Shown here: piece by piece, positions 20,950 through 33,183 of the stretch
Layout: every line of letters begins with the position of its first letter
How positions within the stretch are numbered: the first letter of the stretch is position 1
Source: Nageia nagi
Lineage: Eukaryota > Pinophyta
Direction: 5' to 3'
Assembly: GCA_050084985.1 (NCBI GenBank)
Contig: JBITNC010000001.1
Coordinates: 179,118,001-179,182,000, forward strand
Length of the DNA: 64,000 nucleotides
Notes under the pieces: model-generated
What the model saw: only the letters and a program-made list of their open reading frames with translations
The model's database searches: none
Told to the model about the DNA's origin: nothing
Made by a program: the position numbers and the translations under genes

Positions 20950-21314
20950 GTACCTTGTGCAAGATTTATGATATTTTGCAAGGTACGAAGCCACTATCTT
21001 TATGCAAACAAGCATTTGAGATGGGTGGAATTGAATGCCTTTATTTCTTCTTTGCCATCCATGGAGGATATTTTGTAGGCTCATCATCTTGTTACTTCTA
21101 CTACAACAAATGGAACCAAACAATTTGGTTCAAACTTCCCTTTAAATTCATCATTTGCAACTGTCTTATTGATATTGTCTTTCAAAGCTAGATCTCCCAC
21201 TTTGAATTCTTTTACCTTGATCTTCTTTCAAAATTTTGTTTTTTATCCTTTCATGATATACCTTTTGATGTTTGATTGCTCTTAGTATCCTCTCATCTAA
21301 TGACACTAATTGTT
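20950..21314 (-). pseudogene. E6: integrase C-terminus, interrupted by E5
   Basis: On the minus strand from 21314 the text reads QQLVSLDERILRAIKHQ and, after one frameshift, KVKEFKVGDLALKDNI and GKFEPNCLVPFVV. These are the conserved C-terminal blocks of gypsy integrase (the F-VGDLVL and GKF-PNW-GPY motifs). The rest of the integrase continues at 27322 beyond E5. The plus-strand frame at 20817-21191 over the same bases is antisense. Confidence 0.78.
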
Positions 21315-21319
21315 GCAAC

Positions 21320-21722
21320 TATTATGATGTTACAATATGAAAAAGGGAAATATTGTAGAAATGAAATGAATATGGACTTGAAATAGGAAAATGACAACTA
21401 TCTATTGGAAATAATAGAGCATACACTTGTAAATAGAACATGAAATAGCATCAATAAGTAGATAAGGATAGGATTTTACTAAATAGTAATAGAATCATAG
21501 GCCACTTCAAGGGGGCTACCTCCTTACAACTCTAAAGGCAAAAAATAATGTTCTAGATGCCTTTCTCCACACACTTCTATCTATTTATAATAAACTAACC
21601 CTAACCCTAATAGTAATGCAAAATCAAGCCCTACTCTTACAATCACAATATTATAATATAGGTCAATAATTTAATAAAATACTAATACTAACACTAAAAT
21701 GTTAGGATGTGGGATCCTAACA
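21320..21722 (-). repeat. E5: 3' LTR (left)
   Basis: It runs on the plus strand from TATTATGATGTTAC to GGGATCCTAACA. Just inside, at 21723-21735, TGCCACCCCTCTT is the coding-strand purine-rich AAGAGGGGTGGCA, the polypurine tract. The LTR contains CTAACCCTAACCCTAA (about 21596-21611), which only coincidentally resembles telomere repeats. Confidence 0.93.
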
Positions 21723-21729
21723 TGCCACC

Positions 21730-23085
21730 CCTCTTGGGATGAAGCTTTGTCCTCAAAGCTTGAAGTGTGGAAACTATTTCTACAACTAATGAAGGATTTA
21801 CCATGTTGCATCTTTTGGTGCCATGCCTTGCCACTCCATAAGGAATTCTATGATGGAGTGATTATGAAGCTATCATGATTGTTGATCCAAAACTACCTTA
21901 GGTACAACTACCATTGATCCATCCTCTACCAACTTAGGTAATTATGTCTAAACCCAAACCTTTTATCCAACCACTTTCTTGAGGTAAGAGACATGAAACA
22001 TTGGGAAAATCTTAGAAGAAGCAAGAAGCTCTAATTTGTATGCAACTTGGCCAATGCACTATAACACCTTGTAAGGACCATAAAACTTTGGGGTCAATTT
22101 TTGAGGGTCTTTTATTTTTAAGGATTTTTGGTGATAAGGTTGTAGCCTCAAAAATACCATGTCATCTACTTGGAACTCCCTTTCCACATGTTGCTAATCA
22201 ACCTATTATTTCATATGGTGTTGGGCTATCTAAAGGTTATCCTTGAGAAAATAAAGAATATCATCTTGAGTAACTAAAGCTAAGTCAACTACCTAAACTT
22301 TATTAGTACCTAAAACATATGAGGTGACTATTAATGGAGCTTGACCATATACTATTTCATAGGAGGTTATCTTGCTGGTAGAATGATAAGATGTATTATA
22401 CCACCACTCAGCCAAGGGAAGCCATCATACCCAATGCATAAGTTATGCTGAAGCAAAATAATGTAAATATGTTTCCAAGTATTTTTTGATAATTTCAATC
22501 TAACCATCAATTTATGGGTGATATGCTAAGCTCATATTTAGTTGGGTACCTTGCAGTTTAAAAAGCTCTTACCAAAAATAACTTGTAAAAGTGGGATCAC
22601 AATCACTGACAATCATCTCTGGCATGCCATGTAGTTTTAAAATTGTATCTAGAAATAATTGTGACACTGTCACTACTTTATAGGGATGAGCTAATGAACC
22701 AAAATGAGCATGTTTAGATAATCGATCAACAACCACTAGAATAATTGATTTACCATGAGATTTAGGAAGGCCTTAAATGAAATCCATTGAGATATCGATC
22801 CATGTATGGGTGGGTATGGGGAGAGGTTGAAGGAGTCTCGAAGTACCCATTATCTCACCATTTTATCATTGAAACACATCATAAGCTACCATAAACTACT
22901 TGATATCCAATTTCATACCTATCCAATAGAATGACCATGCCACTTCATCTCCTAATGTAGGTGTGGAATGCAATTTAGAAAGTATTTTTGATTTACATTT
23001 TGAAGGAGATGGTAACAAAATTCAACCTTTGAATCTCAAAATACCATCATGCCATGTATGGTATGGTTTACTCATGGGGTCTTGA
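21730..23085 (-). pseudogene. E5: integrase and C-terminal chromodomain, decayed
   Basis: Read on the minus strand: VVDRLSKHAHF (first catalytic aspartate region, near 22735-22700), DTILKLHGMPEMIVSDCDP (second), then YHSTSKITSYEIVYGQ and FLRLQPYHQ. Next come a KLTPKFYGPYKVL block and [11 protein letters not shown]. The end has VVVPKVVLDQQS, FLMEWQG, ATW and FPHFKL, matching the layout of a plant chromovirus chromodomain, a module thought to guide insertion to marked chromatin. Several TAG, TAA and TGA codons stand where glutamine or tryptophan is usual. Confidence 0.85.
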
Positions 23086-23090
23086 GTGAT

Positions 23091-24410
23091 CTATTTTAGT
23101 AATTCTTGGGTGGAGCTATCCTCTACCCACTCTTGTGTAACTTTATCCAACCATTGAGGAATAGGAGATGAAAGATCTTGTAGTGCTACTTGATCTTCAA
23201 ATTTTCTATACAAAGCATCAGCAACCACATTCTCCTTACCTTTACAGTATACTATCTCATAATCATACCCTAGTAGTTTGGTCACCCATTTTTATTGGTC
23301 AAGCATAGAAATGCATTGCTTAATGAAAAATTTCAAACTATGATGATCTGTGAGGATGATGAAATGGTGACTAATGAGATATGGTCTCCAATGTTGAACT
23401 GCATGAATGATGGAAAGCATTTCTTTTTCATAAGTGGATTTGCCCAAATTTTTTCCAAAGAGTGGTGTACTAGTGAATTCCCCTCCTACATTAATACTAC
23501 CCTGATTCCTACTCCATAAGCATCACTTTATATCACAAAAGTTTTAGAAAAATATAGAATTGCTAATATCAGGGTGGTACACATCACCTCCTTGAGCTTA
23601 AGGAAAGTTGCCTCAGCTTAAGGGGACCATTGGAATGCATTCCTTTTCAACAACATGGTTAGATGTGATACAATATTGCCATAATCCTTCACAAATTTCC
23701 TATAATAGCCTATCAACCCTAATAATCCTCAAAGACTTTTCAAATATGTAGGAATAGACCAATTTTGCATGTTAATAATCTTTTATGGATCCACTTTAAC
23801 TCTCTCTTCATATATAACATGGCCTAAGTAATCAATTTCCCTCTTATCGAATGAACATTTTAATTTTTTTGCATATAGCTAGTGTTCCTTCAAAATTTGT
23901 AAGGTTTTTTCAACATGTGCCACATGTTCTTACCATGTCTTACTATAGATCAAGATATCATCAAAGAAAACTAAAATGAACTTCCTAAGGAATAGATGAA
24001 ACACCTAATTCATTAAACTTTGAAATGTGGATGGAGCATTTGTGAGGCCAAAAGGCATGACTAGGAACTCATAATGGCCCTCATGGGTGTGAAATATAGT
24101 TTTAAGTATATCCTCCTCCTTGAGGTATATTTGGTTATACCCAAATCATAGGTCTATCTTGGAAAAATATCTTGTCCCATGTAGTTCATCCAATAATTCA
24201 TCAATGATCGGAATGGGAAATTTATCCTTGATGGTAATTTTGTTAAGGGCCCTAAAATCCACATACATATGCCAAGAACCATATTTCTTATGAACCAATA
24301 TAATTGGAGAAGAATATGGGCTTATGCTAGGTTGGATTACTCCTGCATCCAATAGTTCCTTAACCAATTTTTCAATTTCATTTTCTATAAACAAGGATAC
24401 CAATAAGGAT
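23091..24410 (-). pseudogene. E5: reverse transcriptase and RNase H
   Basis: Frame 24146-24403 opens the RT with [50 protein letters not shown] and YFSKIDL, the standard chromovirus RT start. The catalytic motif reads as FFDDILIYS near 23945-23985. RNase H ends in frame 23091-23285 with LLGYDYEIVYCKGKENVVADAL. Frame breaks separate these pieces, so no active enzyme is expected. Confidence 0.9.
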
Positions 24411-24899
24411 GAATGTTTGGTGGGTGACTTCCTAGCACCAATTGGATAGCATGATCATGTGATCATTGGGGTTGTAAGGTCCTTGGTTCCTTAAAATTAC
24501 TTGAATTCTTACTTAATATGGGCTATAGATCCTTAGGTTCTATTATTTCAGGTTTGATGATTGATAAAGAGTATAACTATGCTAGCATCCCTTTTCCAAT
24601 TTTTCATAGGATCTTTTCCATGTGATGTGAGCTCACAATTTGTATAGATCCACCCTACAATCCCCTAAGAGTATGCTTTTGTTTATCAATTTTTAAGGTC
24701 ATCCATAGCTCTACAAAATTTCACTATACAATGCCCAAAGTCCTCAATCATTATACCCCCAAAACTATATCACATCCCCCAAGTGGTAAAGTGTATGTCA
24801 CTTTTCAAACTATAGTGGTCCATGCTTAGTTTGACATTGTGACATGTGCCTTTACATAATATTTTTCCTCCATTACCAACCATAACCTCAAAATTATTT

Positions 24900-25260
24900 G
24901 TATAGTGGATGTAATAATTAGCAACCTTAGCCACTCATGGATCAATGAAATTATGAGTACTTCCCAAATCCAATAATATTATGAGAGGGTGCTTTTTAAA
25001 GAACCCTTTGACCTTCATAGTTTGAGGGGTGGTAATTCTTGCTAATGCATTGTAAGAAATAATTGGGGCCTCCTCATCTAGAATTTCCTTTGTAGCCTCT
25101 TCAAGTGCTCTCTCATATTCCTCCTCACTAGGAGCATCAGCATCAAGTAAATATAACTTTTGTTTTGTACAACAATGATCACAAATAAATTTGTCATCAT
25201 AATTATAGCAAAAGCCTTTCTTTTGATACCCTTCCATTTCCTCCCACATCAAATTCTTAG
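24900..25260 (-). pseudogene. E5: zinc knuckle and protease start
   Basis: Frame 24935-25252 contains GFCYNYDDKFICDHCC, a decayed version of the C-x2-C-x-H-x-C knuckle (the second cysteine is tyrosine). It ends with a LLDLGSTHNFIDP protease active site where D-S-G-S-T-H-N-F-I is usual. It links the gag tail to protease in the same order as intact chromoviruses. Confidence 0.8.
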
Positions 25261-25269
25261 TTTGTATTA

Positions 25270-26890
25270 TGTGATTTGGTGGTGGGGCACTTGTGTTATT
25301 AGAGGAATGGGAAATATTATGTGTTTTGGTGAATGGAGGTCTTGCATTTCATCGATGACCATTGGCTTTATCTTCGATGAGCTTTGCCAAGGTAATAGCA
25401 TACATCATAGTTTTGGGATTAAACATTTTGACCTTTGGTTTAATTTATTCCTTTAAGCCACTAAGAAAACAACTTATGAAAAATGTATCATCCAACCTCT
25501 CTATGTGATTTGCCAATTTCTCAAACTGATTTTGGTATTATTTAACTATTGTAGTTTGATGTAACTTGGTTAATGCCTCTATGAAGTCTTCATAGTCACT
25601 AGGGCCAAAATAGATCAATAATTATCAAGTGAATTCATCCCATGAAGGAGTAGGATGCATTTTAGAGTACCACTGGTGCCATTGGAGAGCCTCATAGTCC
25701 AAATGAAAAGATGCCATGTGCACCTTCAAATCTTCTAGGATTTGGTTCAATGTGAAATACTATCCAGCTTTATAAATCCATCCATTGGGATTATATCTAT
25801 CAAATCAAGGAAAATCCAATTTAGTTTTGTGAGGAAGAATGAAACCACCTTGTTGGCTATAAAAGTTATGATGATATCCTTGTGGATTTCTTGACTACCT
25901 TGATTGCTATGAATTGGATGCATTATTAGTATGACTGAGAATTAGTTGAACACTATCACATTTACTATCAAGGGTTTGTATTTGTGTATGTATTTATCAA
26001 ATTTATACTCTAAATGTACTGGTAAGTGTATCTACCATTTGTTGAATCATAGTTTGAAATGTCATTATGGTAGGATCTACTTGTGCTGCTATTTGGAATC
26101 TTATTTCAAGTGCCATTTTTTAAAACTATTATTTCTAAAGCTGATATTTTTGGAAAGTACTATTTTTAGAAATTACTATTTTTAGAAAGTGCTCAAAAAA
26201 GTGTATGGGTGTAATATATTAAAATAATCATCTTGAGAAGATGATCACAATGGGATAGGTCTCTTGATGATGATTTTTGAACCCCCAAACTCTTTTTTTT
26301 TTACATATATGGGTCTATCTACTTTTGTTAAAAAATGCTAAAATGGTACAAATTTTTACTTATTTTTCTCTAAAGTTTTTGCTACCTCTAAACTACTATT
26401 TTTGATGACTCTAAAAAACTACATGTCATATATTTTGCTTCTCGAATCAAGGTTTTTTTGTGTGAAGGAATGATTATAGGGTAAGGATTATCTACTCTTT
26501 AGGCTTATCTAAACACCTCTCCTATCCAACTTTTGAAAGGAAAGAGGCTATGGAGATGGCTTTTGTGATAAGTAACTTTCTAGCAGCACTTGCTAGTGCA
26601 CTACAATTTTACAGATGAATGACATAGCTTCCTACCTAGTTTTCATTTATAGCCTAGATAGTCTTTAATATACCTTTTGGTACATGGAGTCCAATTCTAT
26701 GTAGGATTTTGTTTAAGGCCTGGGTATCAATGCAAAGTTTTTTTGCACCTCACTTCACACACAACTTTATGCGAAAGTGTGCTTAGCAAAAAATGATAGA
26801 TCCTTTTGGATATTTTAGAACCCTTGGTACAAGGTTTCTAGCCTAGACCTCTAAGAAATTGTTTTATATATTTTTCTATAGCAAAATGGC
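25270..26890 (-). pseudogene. E5: gag and leader, decayed
   Basis: The minus strand near 25640-25740 carries HLDYEALQWHQWYSKMHPT and WDEFT, the gag core motif. Near 25440-25480 a FISCFLSGLKE-like block with K-FNPKTM follows. Upstream of about 26150 the leader has no clear coding signal and includes short repeats such as ACTATTTTTAGAAA (26100-26190). Confidence 0.65.
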
Positions 26891-26900
26891 CTTGTAAAGA

Positions 26901-27316
26901 GATTTGATACCAGATGTTATGATGTTACAATATGAAAAAGGGAAATATTGCAAAAATGAAATGAATATGGAATTAAAATAGGAAAATGACAACTATATAT
27001 TGGAAATAATAGAGCATACACTTGTAAATAGAACATGAAATAACATCAATAAGGAGATAAGGATAGGATTTTACTGAATAGTAACAAAATCATAGGCTAC
27101 TTCAAGGGGGCTACCTCCTTACAACTCTAAAGGAAAAAATAATGTTCAAGATGCCTTTCTCCACACACTTTTATCTATTTATAATAAACTAACCCTAACC
27201 TTAATAGTAATGCAAAATCAGGCCCTACCCTTACAATCACAATATTACAATATAGGCTGACAATTTAATAAAATATTAATACTAACACTAAAATGTTAGG
27301 ATGTGGGATCCTAATA
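26901..27316 (-). repeat. E5: 5' LTR (right) and primer-binding site
   Basis: The LTR is 26915-27316. At 26901-26912 the coding strand reads TGGTATCAAATC, two bases inside the LTR. This is the initiator-tRNA-Met site TGGTATCAGAGC with GAG changed to AAT. Either it is decay, or a different tRNA is used. Confidence 0.88.
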
Positions 27317-27321
27317 GCAAC

Positions 27322-28060
27322 CTACCTTTTCTTGCATCTTCATCTATTATATCTCCTTGTAATGAAATCCTTAAGGAAGGGAGTTCTAACTCTTATGGTG
27401 CCACAGCTTCATCTCCATACACCAGTGAGAATGGTGTTACCCCAGTAGCTATTCTAATACTTATCATGTATGTTCATAATGCTTATGATAGTTTCTCATG
27501 CCAATATCCTTTATATCTATCCCAAGTCTTTGACAAAATGCTCTTCATCATTTTGTTAGTAGCTTCAGATTGACCATTACCTTGAGGATAGTAAATTAAA
27601 GAAAATGTTTACACAATATGAAACATTTTGTAAAATGCCTTCATGTCCTTACCTTTGAAATTAGGCCCATTGTCCATAATCAATCTTTGTGGTACATCAA
27701 ATCTTGTAATGATGTTTTCAACTGGAAATGCAATGATCTTATCTTGAGTGACTAATTTCATAGGAATAGCTTCAACCCATTTTGTAGTGAATTTTGTGGT
27801 TATAATAACAAATTTGTGACCTTCCCTTGAGTGAGGATTGATAAGCCCAATAAAATCTATGCCCTAGGTAGAAAATGGCCATAGTGAGATAATTGAATTT
27901 AACTCTTGAGTGGGTTGCTTTTCCAGATTAGCATGCTTTTGACATTGTAAACAAGTCTTCACATGATTTTTACAATCTTCTTCCAATGTGGGACAATAAT
28001 AACTAATGCACAAAAGCTTATATACAATACCTTTTAATGAGCCTATTCTAATGATGTAGC
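27322..28060 (-). pseudogene. E6: integrase core and N-terminus
   Basis: Immediately right of the E5 target site the E6 integrase resumes. On the minus strand near 27700-27890 can be read the DFIGLINPHSREGHKFV-like first-aspartate block, TKW-EAIPMKLVTQDKII, and LIMDNGPNFKG with the second aspartate. The zinc-finger half, with CLQCQKHANLEKQ-like text, is near 27900-27970. Stops break all frames. Confidence 0.75.
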
Positions 28061-28329
28061 TATCTCATGTTGCATTAGACATCTCAATAAAGCACCATCA
28101 AAAGACCTTCTATACAATACTTCCCTAATGATAACGTATTTGATAATAGTTCTTTTTAATCTAACCTTTTCATTTCTATCATAGTCATTAGCAATTGTTT
28201 ATTTTTCAAATAATTGTAAATGTTAAAATACTAATTCTAAAAAATCATTTTCCTCAGCAATAAAACAAGTTTGAATTTCATGCATATCTTCAATGTAAGA
28301 GGGAGTACCAAGCTTACAAATTTTCAAGA

Positions 28330-28810
28330 TAGTATCATCATTCTCAATTTCAATTGGTGTTAGAAAAGCTATACTTTCCATAGCATATGCATATCTATTA
28401 TTAGTCTATGGAATATTTTGAATAGTATATCTATCAACCTAATCTAGTATATCATTAAACACTACCTTATATGGCCTCAATTTCTCATCATTTGTATCAA
28501 AAATACCATGTACTTGGTTAATGACAAGCTATGAATCACCATAAATTTCTAAATCTTTAATTCTCAATGTGATAGTTTCTTTCAAACTAAATTCCAATGC
28601 TTCATACTCTACCATATTATTTGTACATTCAAAACTGAGTTTGTAATCCATGGGGATTACCTCATATATAGGATCAACTAAGATAATACCTACCCCTACT
28701 CCATACAAACATTTAGATTTTTCAAAATATAATATCCAAATATTAGTTTTGTCTTCTATGAGGTACATATATTCATCAAGTATCAAAAACTCATCCAAAT
28801 CATGCCACCC
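28330..28810 (-). pseudogene. E6: archaeal-type second RNase H
   Basis: Frame 28529-28798 reads WILYFEKSKCLYGVGVGIILVDP, SFECTNNMVEYEALEFSL, and LRIKDLEIYGDS. The first aspartate position is lost, while the glutamate (VEYEAL) and GDS aspartate are present. This second RNase H is diagnostic for Tat elements. A stop after GDS splits the domain; the remaining part continues to about 28330. Confidence 0.85.
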
Positions 28811-28879
28811 ATGACCTTATGATAGGTCCACACATCGCTGATAGCATGGATCATTATGGTACTCATCTGGAAATTCTTC

Positions 28880-29400
28880 ATGGATAACTGCTTCATAATT
28901 ATGAGGGAACTCAGCTATAAAATATGCAATGGCCTTCCTTTTTATAGACTTCTATTTTACCATATTTATATCAAACTCATGCAATAACATTAGCCATTTT
29001 GCTACCCTTCTTGATAAATCCTACTTTGCCAAATGATATTTCAATGGATTAATAGGGCTAACAATAAATGTAGTGAAATACAATAGATAATGTATCAATT
29101 TTTCTATAGAAAATATAATACCATAGCATAGTTTTTCCATTGTTATATACCTAGCTTCATAATCAAAAAGAGTTTATCTAAGGTAATAGATGACTCTTTC
29201 TATATTTTCATCATCCTTTTGGCATAACATTGCCTTTAAGGCATACAATGTAGTTGAGATAGAGAAATAGGCATGTTTTGAAAAATCTATAAGAACTAGG
29301 ATAGGATAATTAAGAAAATAGTGTTTCATATCTTGAAAATCATTTTTGGCATTTGTGATCCAACACAAATTTAACATCCTTTTTCAATAAATGTGTAAAA
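28880..29400 (-). pseudogene. E6: RNase H
   Basis: Frame 29174-29377 holds the RNase H start (FQDMKHYFLNYPILV and YFSISTTLYALKAMLCQKDD with ERVIYYL). Further left are the remaining blocks, including a LLSRRVAKWLMLLHEFD-like region near 28975-29030. The catalytic acidic residues are partly lost. Confidence 0.75.
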
Positions 29401-30197
29401 GGTATACACTTATCTCCATGTTGGGAAGTGAACTTTCTTACTAAATTAATCTTTCTTTGAAGACTCCTTAGTTGTTTTAGATTCTTTAAGGGAGGCATGT
29501 CAATGATGGCTTTCACTTTTTTAGGATCTACATCAATTCCCCTTTTAGATATCATAAAACCAAGCAACTTTCTAGAAGTAATTCCAAAAGCATATTTTTG
29601 AGGTTTAAGTCTAAGTTTGTACCTTTTCAAAATTTGGAAGACTTCCTCAAGCATCTCTAAATGATCTTATCCCTTTTTTGACTTTACCAAGATGTCATCA
29701 ACATATACCTCAATCAATTTATGGATATGCTCATGAAACATGGATACCATAGCTCTTTGGTAAGTAGCATCTATATTTTTGAGTCCAAAAGGCATAACCT
29801 TCCAACAAAACTTTCCCCATGGAGTGGTAAAAGTAGTTTTATGTTGATCAATTAGATTGATTAATATTTGATTATAACCATAAAAACCATCTATGAAAGA
29901 TAATGTACCATGACCAACTATGCTATCCATAATCATATCAATATTGGGCAATGGGAAATCATCTTTAGGAAAATCTTTATTAATATCTTGAAAGTCAGTG
30001 CAAACCCTTATTTTCCCAATTGGCTTTGTGACTGGAACAATGTTAGCCATCCACTCAGAATAATCAATTGATATAATAAACCCAAAATTCAAATACTTCT
30101 CTATTTCTTTCTTAACTAAAAAAGCTTTTGAAGGATTCATTTTTCTTAGCTTTTTCTTAATTGGCTTAGCCTCCTTTTTAAGTGGTAGATTGTGCAT
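29340..30197 (-). pseudogene. E6: reverse transcriptase
   Basis: The longest surviving frame of E6, 29667-30197 (176 residues), reads KKLRKMNPSKAFLVKKEIEK, NIVPVTKPIGKIRVCTDFQD, PLPNIDMIMDSIVGH, GYNQILINLIDQHKT, MPFGLKNIDATYQRAM and IEVYVDDILVKSK with YVDD intact. After one stop, 29340-29654 continues with LKPQKYAFGI and the thumb region. It is the least damaged RT after E4, although the rest of the element is dead. Confidence 0.92.
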
Positions 30198-30239
30198 AAC
30201 AAATGAAGGATCTAAACTAGGAATATCATTATAAGACTA

Positions 30240-31200
30240 AGCAAAATTTTTATAATGTTTATGAATTTATTTTTGTACCTTTCTTCTTATGGTGTAGGGA
30301 GGGTTGCTCCAATTTGAACCAATATTTTCTCATTAGTAGTCCCAATATTAACATTCCCTGAGTGTTTTATTGGAAAGGTAAGCTCATCTTTCTATTGCAA
30401 TAGAGAATGCAATTCCTCTAGTCCTTATATGTCATCTATATCATTAGTCTTTGTTTGAACCTAAAACACTTCAGTAAAATTCACCTCTTGACCAAAATAA
30501 GCATATTCATTGAGAACATAACTAACTTTCCTCTTTTCATTAGACTTATGCAACTCTAAATGTGCCCCTAAGTATTCTAAAATATCATCATCAGTACTAA
30601 AATAATCAAATTCTAAAGGGATAGTATCATCAATCAACATATCTCTATCAATATCATCAGATAATTCTATCAAATTGCATTCCTTCATAAACTTAATAGG
30701 TCCCAATTCCTTTTTAGTATTTTTGTCACTTCCCAATCCATTTTCATTCATTTGCAGTTTTGAATTATCAAGAAATTAAGGTATCCCTTTTTCATACCTT
30801 ACAAATCCTCCTCCTTTGTACTTGCAATTTTTAATCATATATTTATGAACAAAAGGATATGGAAAGAGTTTACCCATTTTAGTAGTCATTTGGACTTCCA
30901 TTGATTTGTTAGGATTGAATGATATAGACATGATAGAGCAAGATCCTTCCCCAACTCCATTGTTTTCACATCGTTGATGGCCTTCTAGTAGGAAAGAAAG
31001 CCACTAAAGATCCTCCATAGATAGAATTTTGGTCCATCCCAAATCTTTAATAGATGAAAATAATTCCATGTTCTCAATTCTGTATGTACCCATTTCGATT
31101 TCTATAACTTGAGTCTATTTTTTGTGTTTTATTTGAATTCACTTTGTTCCAAGGGCTCAATCTCATATCTTAGTCAAGTCATTGTAAATTCATCAAAATC
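30240..31200 (-). pseudogene. E6: pol linker upstream of reverse transcriptase
   Basis: This contains the acidic 96-residue frame 30461-30751 (LIELSDDIDRDMLIDDTIPL, YVLNEYAYFGQEVNFTE). I do not recognise a domain. Position and acidic character fit the variable linker between protease and RT in Tat polyproteins. The remainder up to about 31200 is AT-rich with stops. Confidence 0.5.
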
Positions 31201-31640
31201 TACTGTATTACATAAAGTATATGGCACTAGATCACCAAGCACTATATGGACCTCACCCTAAAATCCAAACTTTAACCTACCATGTACCATATATGGGATT
31301 GCATCCATATCATGAAGCCAAGGTCTTCCCAATAATAAATTATATGATAATTTAGAATCAATAGCCTAAAATTTAATTGTAGTTGTCCTTACTCCTATAG
31401 TTACCATAATTATGGCTATCCCAGCTAATTTTTTAGATGAGCTATCATATGCCCTCATCTTGAATGTAGCTTCTTCTAATGGAGGGATTTATACACCTTT
31501 CTCTTTGAGTTGAATCAAAAACTTATGGGAACATACATTTATAGCTAATCCATTATCTACCAATGTTCTTTTTATTTCCCATCCATAAATCATACATGTT
31601 ATATATAAGGCTAAACACTCATCAAGCAACTCCTTATTAA
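31200..31640 (-). pseudogene. E6: aspartic protease
   Basis: On the minus strand near 31640-31530: IKRTLVDNGLAINVCSHKFL, where D-N-G-A/S-A is the active site of Tat-type proteases. A LGRPWLHDMDAIPY-like block follows near 31285-31330. Stops are frequent on both sides. Confidence 0.75.
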
Positions 31641-31769
31641 TCTTTTTAGATTTGTAAAAAGAGATAGCATCACATTCCTTAATGATCTAAGTTTTTCAAA
31701 GAACATAACAATATAAATATTTTTAGGAACTATCTCCTTTTTGAAAAAAACATATACTATCTCCCTATG

Positions 31770-33180
31770 TGTTTAAGATGTGGATATAGGATCATATAAA
31801 CTAATATTTATAGGAGTAGTTTTTAATTGCTCAATCATACTATATATCTTTGGATTAGGTGGGATACTTATTTGTTCTGTAGTGATAGGATTAGGACCAA
31901 TAGAATTGGGAGAATGTCTTGGATGCCCTCTTCTTAACCCAGCATAAACTTCTTTTTTCATTGAAATTGTATTCACTATATTTCCTTGATTTACATTTGT
32001 TTGATCAATTTGATACATTCCTTCAGCAATAAGATCCTATATAACTGCCTCTAATGCTTTGGAAAAATTCATAGCATGACCCTTCCTTTGATGAAATATG
32101 CAATGAGAATATAATTTTCCCATGGGAACATTATCATCTTGTGCTAATTTTTCCAATGAATACAATAATCCCTTTTTCATTATATCCCTCATAATAAATC
32201 TTGTTTGAATTGGAAAAGTGTACCTCACATCTTTTGTAGTGGTAGATCTTTGCAACTTTGGTGGAGAAGTAGGTCTATCAACCATATGTACTATTTTTCT
32301 TCTTTTTTAGCATATGTATCCCTATTCTCCTTATGAAAAGGAGTAGATGAATACTTGAGGTCCCCTAACTCAAGTAAAACTTTTTCTTTTTGCAATAATT
32401 CATTTATCAATACTCCAAATCCAATATTCTTATTACTAAGAGCATGCAAATTGATGATTGGTACAATAGAATCTCTAAATATAGCATAAATTTCACTTTC
32501 ATATAATTTTCTTTGAATGCATTTACATAACTTTTTGAATCATGGAATGTACTTTTCTAGGATTTCATTACCCCCTTATCTCATTACACATAACTCTGTA
32601 ATGGTACTTTGCTCTTTGATGTTGTGTTTGTATTGTCCTATAAATAATTTGACCAATGAATTGAAAGAATCAATTGAACCACCATGAAAATTATAGAACC
32701 ACTAATAAGTATCACCTTTTAGACTTATTATGAAGAACTTTACCTTCAACTTCTCCTCCTACCCTAATTTCAACAAGTACTCCTCCTTAAAGCTAATAAG
32801 ATGTTATTTTGGGTCTTATTTACTACTAAACATCTTGAAATTTAGGGCCTTATGTTCTGATGGTAGGAGAAAACTATGAATCTCCTTAAACAAGGGTGAA
32901 ATGAACATATTATCATAGTCCTCTTGACTTTGATGTGATATCCTACTATTCTCAAGATTGGTAAGTCATGCAACTATGAAAGGATGTGGTACTATCAATG
33001 AACTACTTGAACTATTGATTGACTAAATTTTCTTTTTCATATTTTCTATTCTACTAATAACTTCCTTCATAAATTGTTCCATTTTTGCATTATTTATGGC
33101 CCAAAAATAGCTAAAAATATCACTAACAACATAGATCTATTACAAAAATTTTGTAATATCTCATTGGTAGGGTAAGATAA
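31770..33180 (-). pseudogene. E6: gag
   Basis: Frame 32037-32285 carries CIFHQRKGHAMNFSKALE, the C-x-x-H-...-G-H-...-C-type knuckle of Tat gag with the last cysteine lost. Frame 31773-32018 follows with GLRRGHPRHS and PPNPKIYSMIEQL. To the right the gag core, with an FYNFHGGSIDSFNSLVKLF-like block near 32630-32700, is interrupted by several stops. Confidence 0.72.
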
Positions 33181-33183
33181 ATC

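Larger units (their letters stand above)
21320..27316 (-). mobile_element. E5: complete, decayed chromovirus (Ty3/gypsy), 5997 bp
   Basis: LTRs lie at 21320-21722 and 26915-27316, with the perfect target duplication GCAAC at 21315-21319 and 27317-27321. It is inserted in the E6 integrase gene. Inside, on the minus strand, are gag, zinc knuckle, protease, RT, RNase H, integrase and a C-terminal chromodomain-like end, all with stops. By eye the LTRs differ at about 26 of 402 positions. One terminal dinucleotide in each LTR has decayed (TA for TG at 21320, TA for CA at 27316). Confidence 0.95.

Noticed and set aside
20817-21191. 124-residue plus-strand frame
   Set aside because: It lies antisense to the E6 integrase C-terminus and has low-complexity hydrophobic composition expected of AT-rich DNA.
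21596-21612. Telomere-like CTAACCCTAACCCTAA
   Set aside because: Only two units, and the same words occur in both LTRs of E5 (also about 27189-27205), so it is ordinary LTR sequence.
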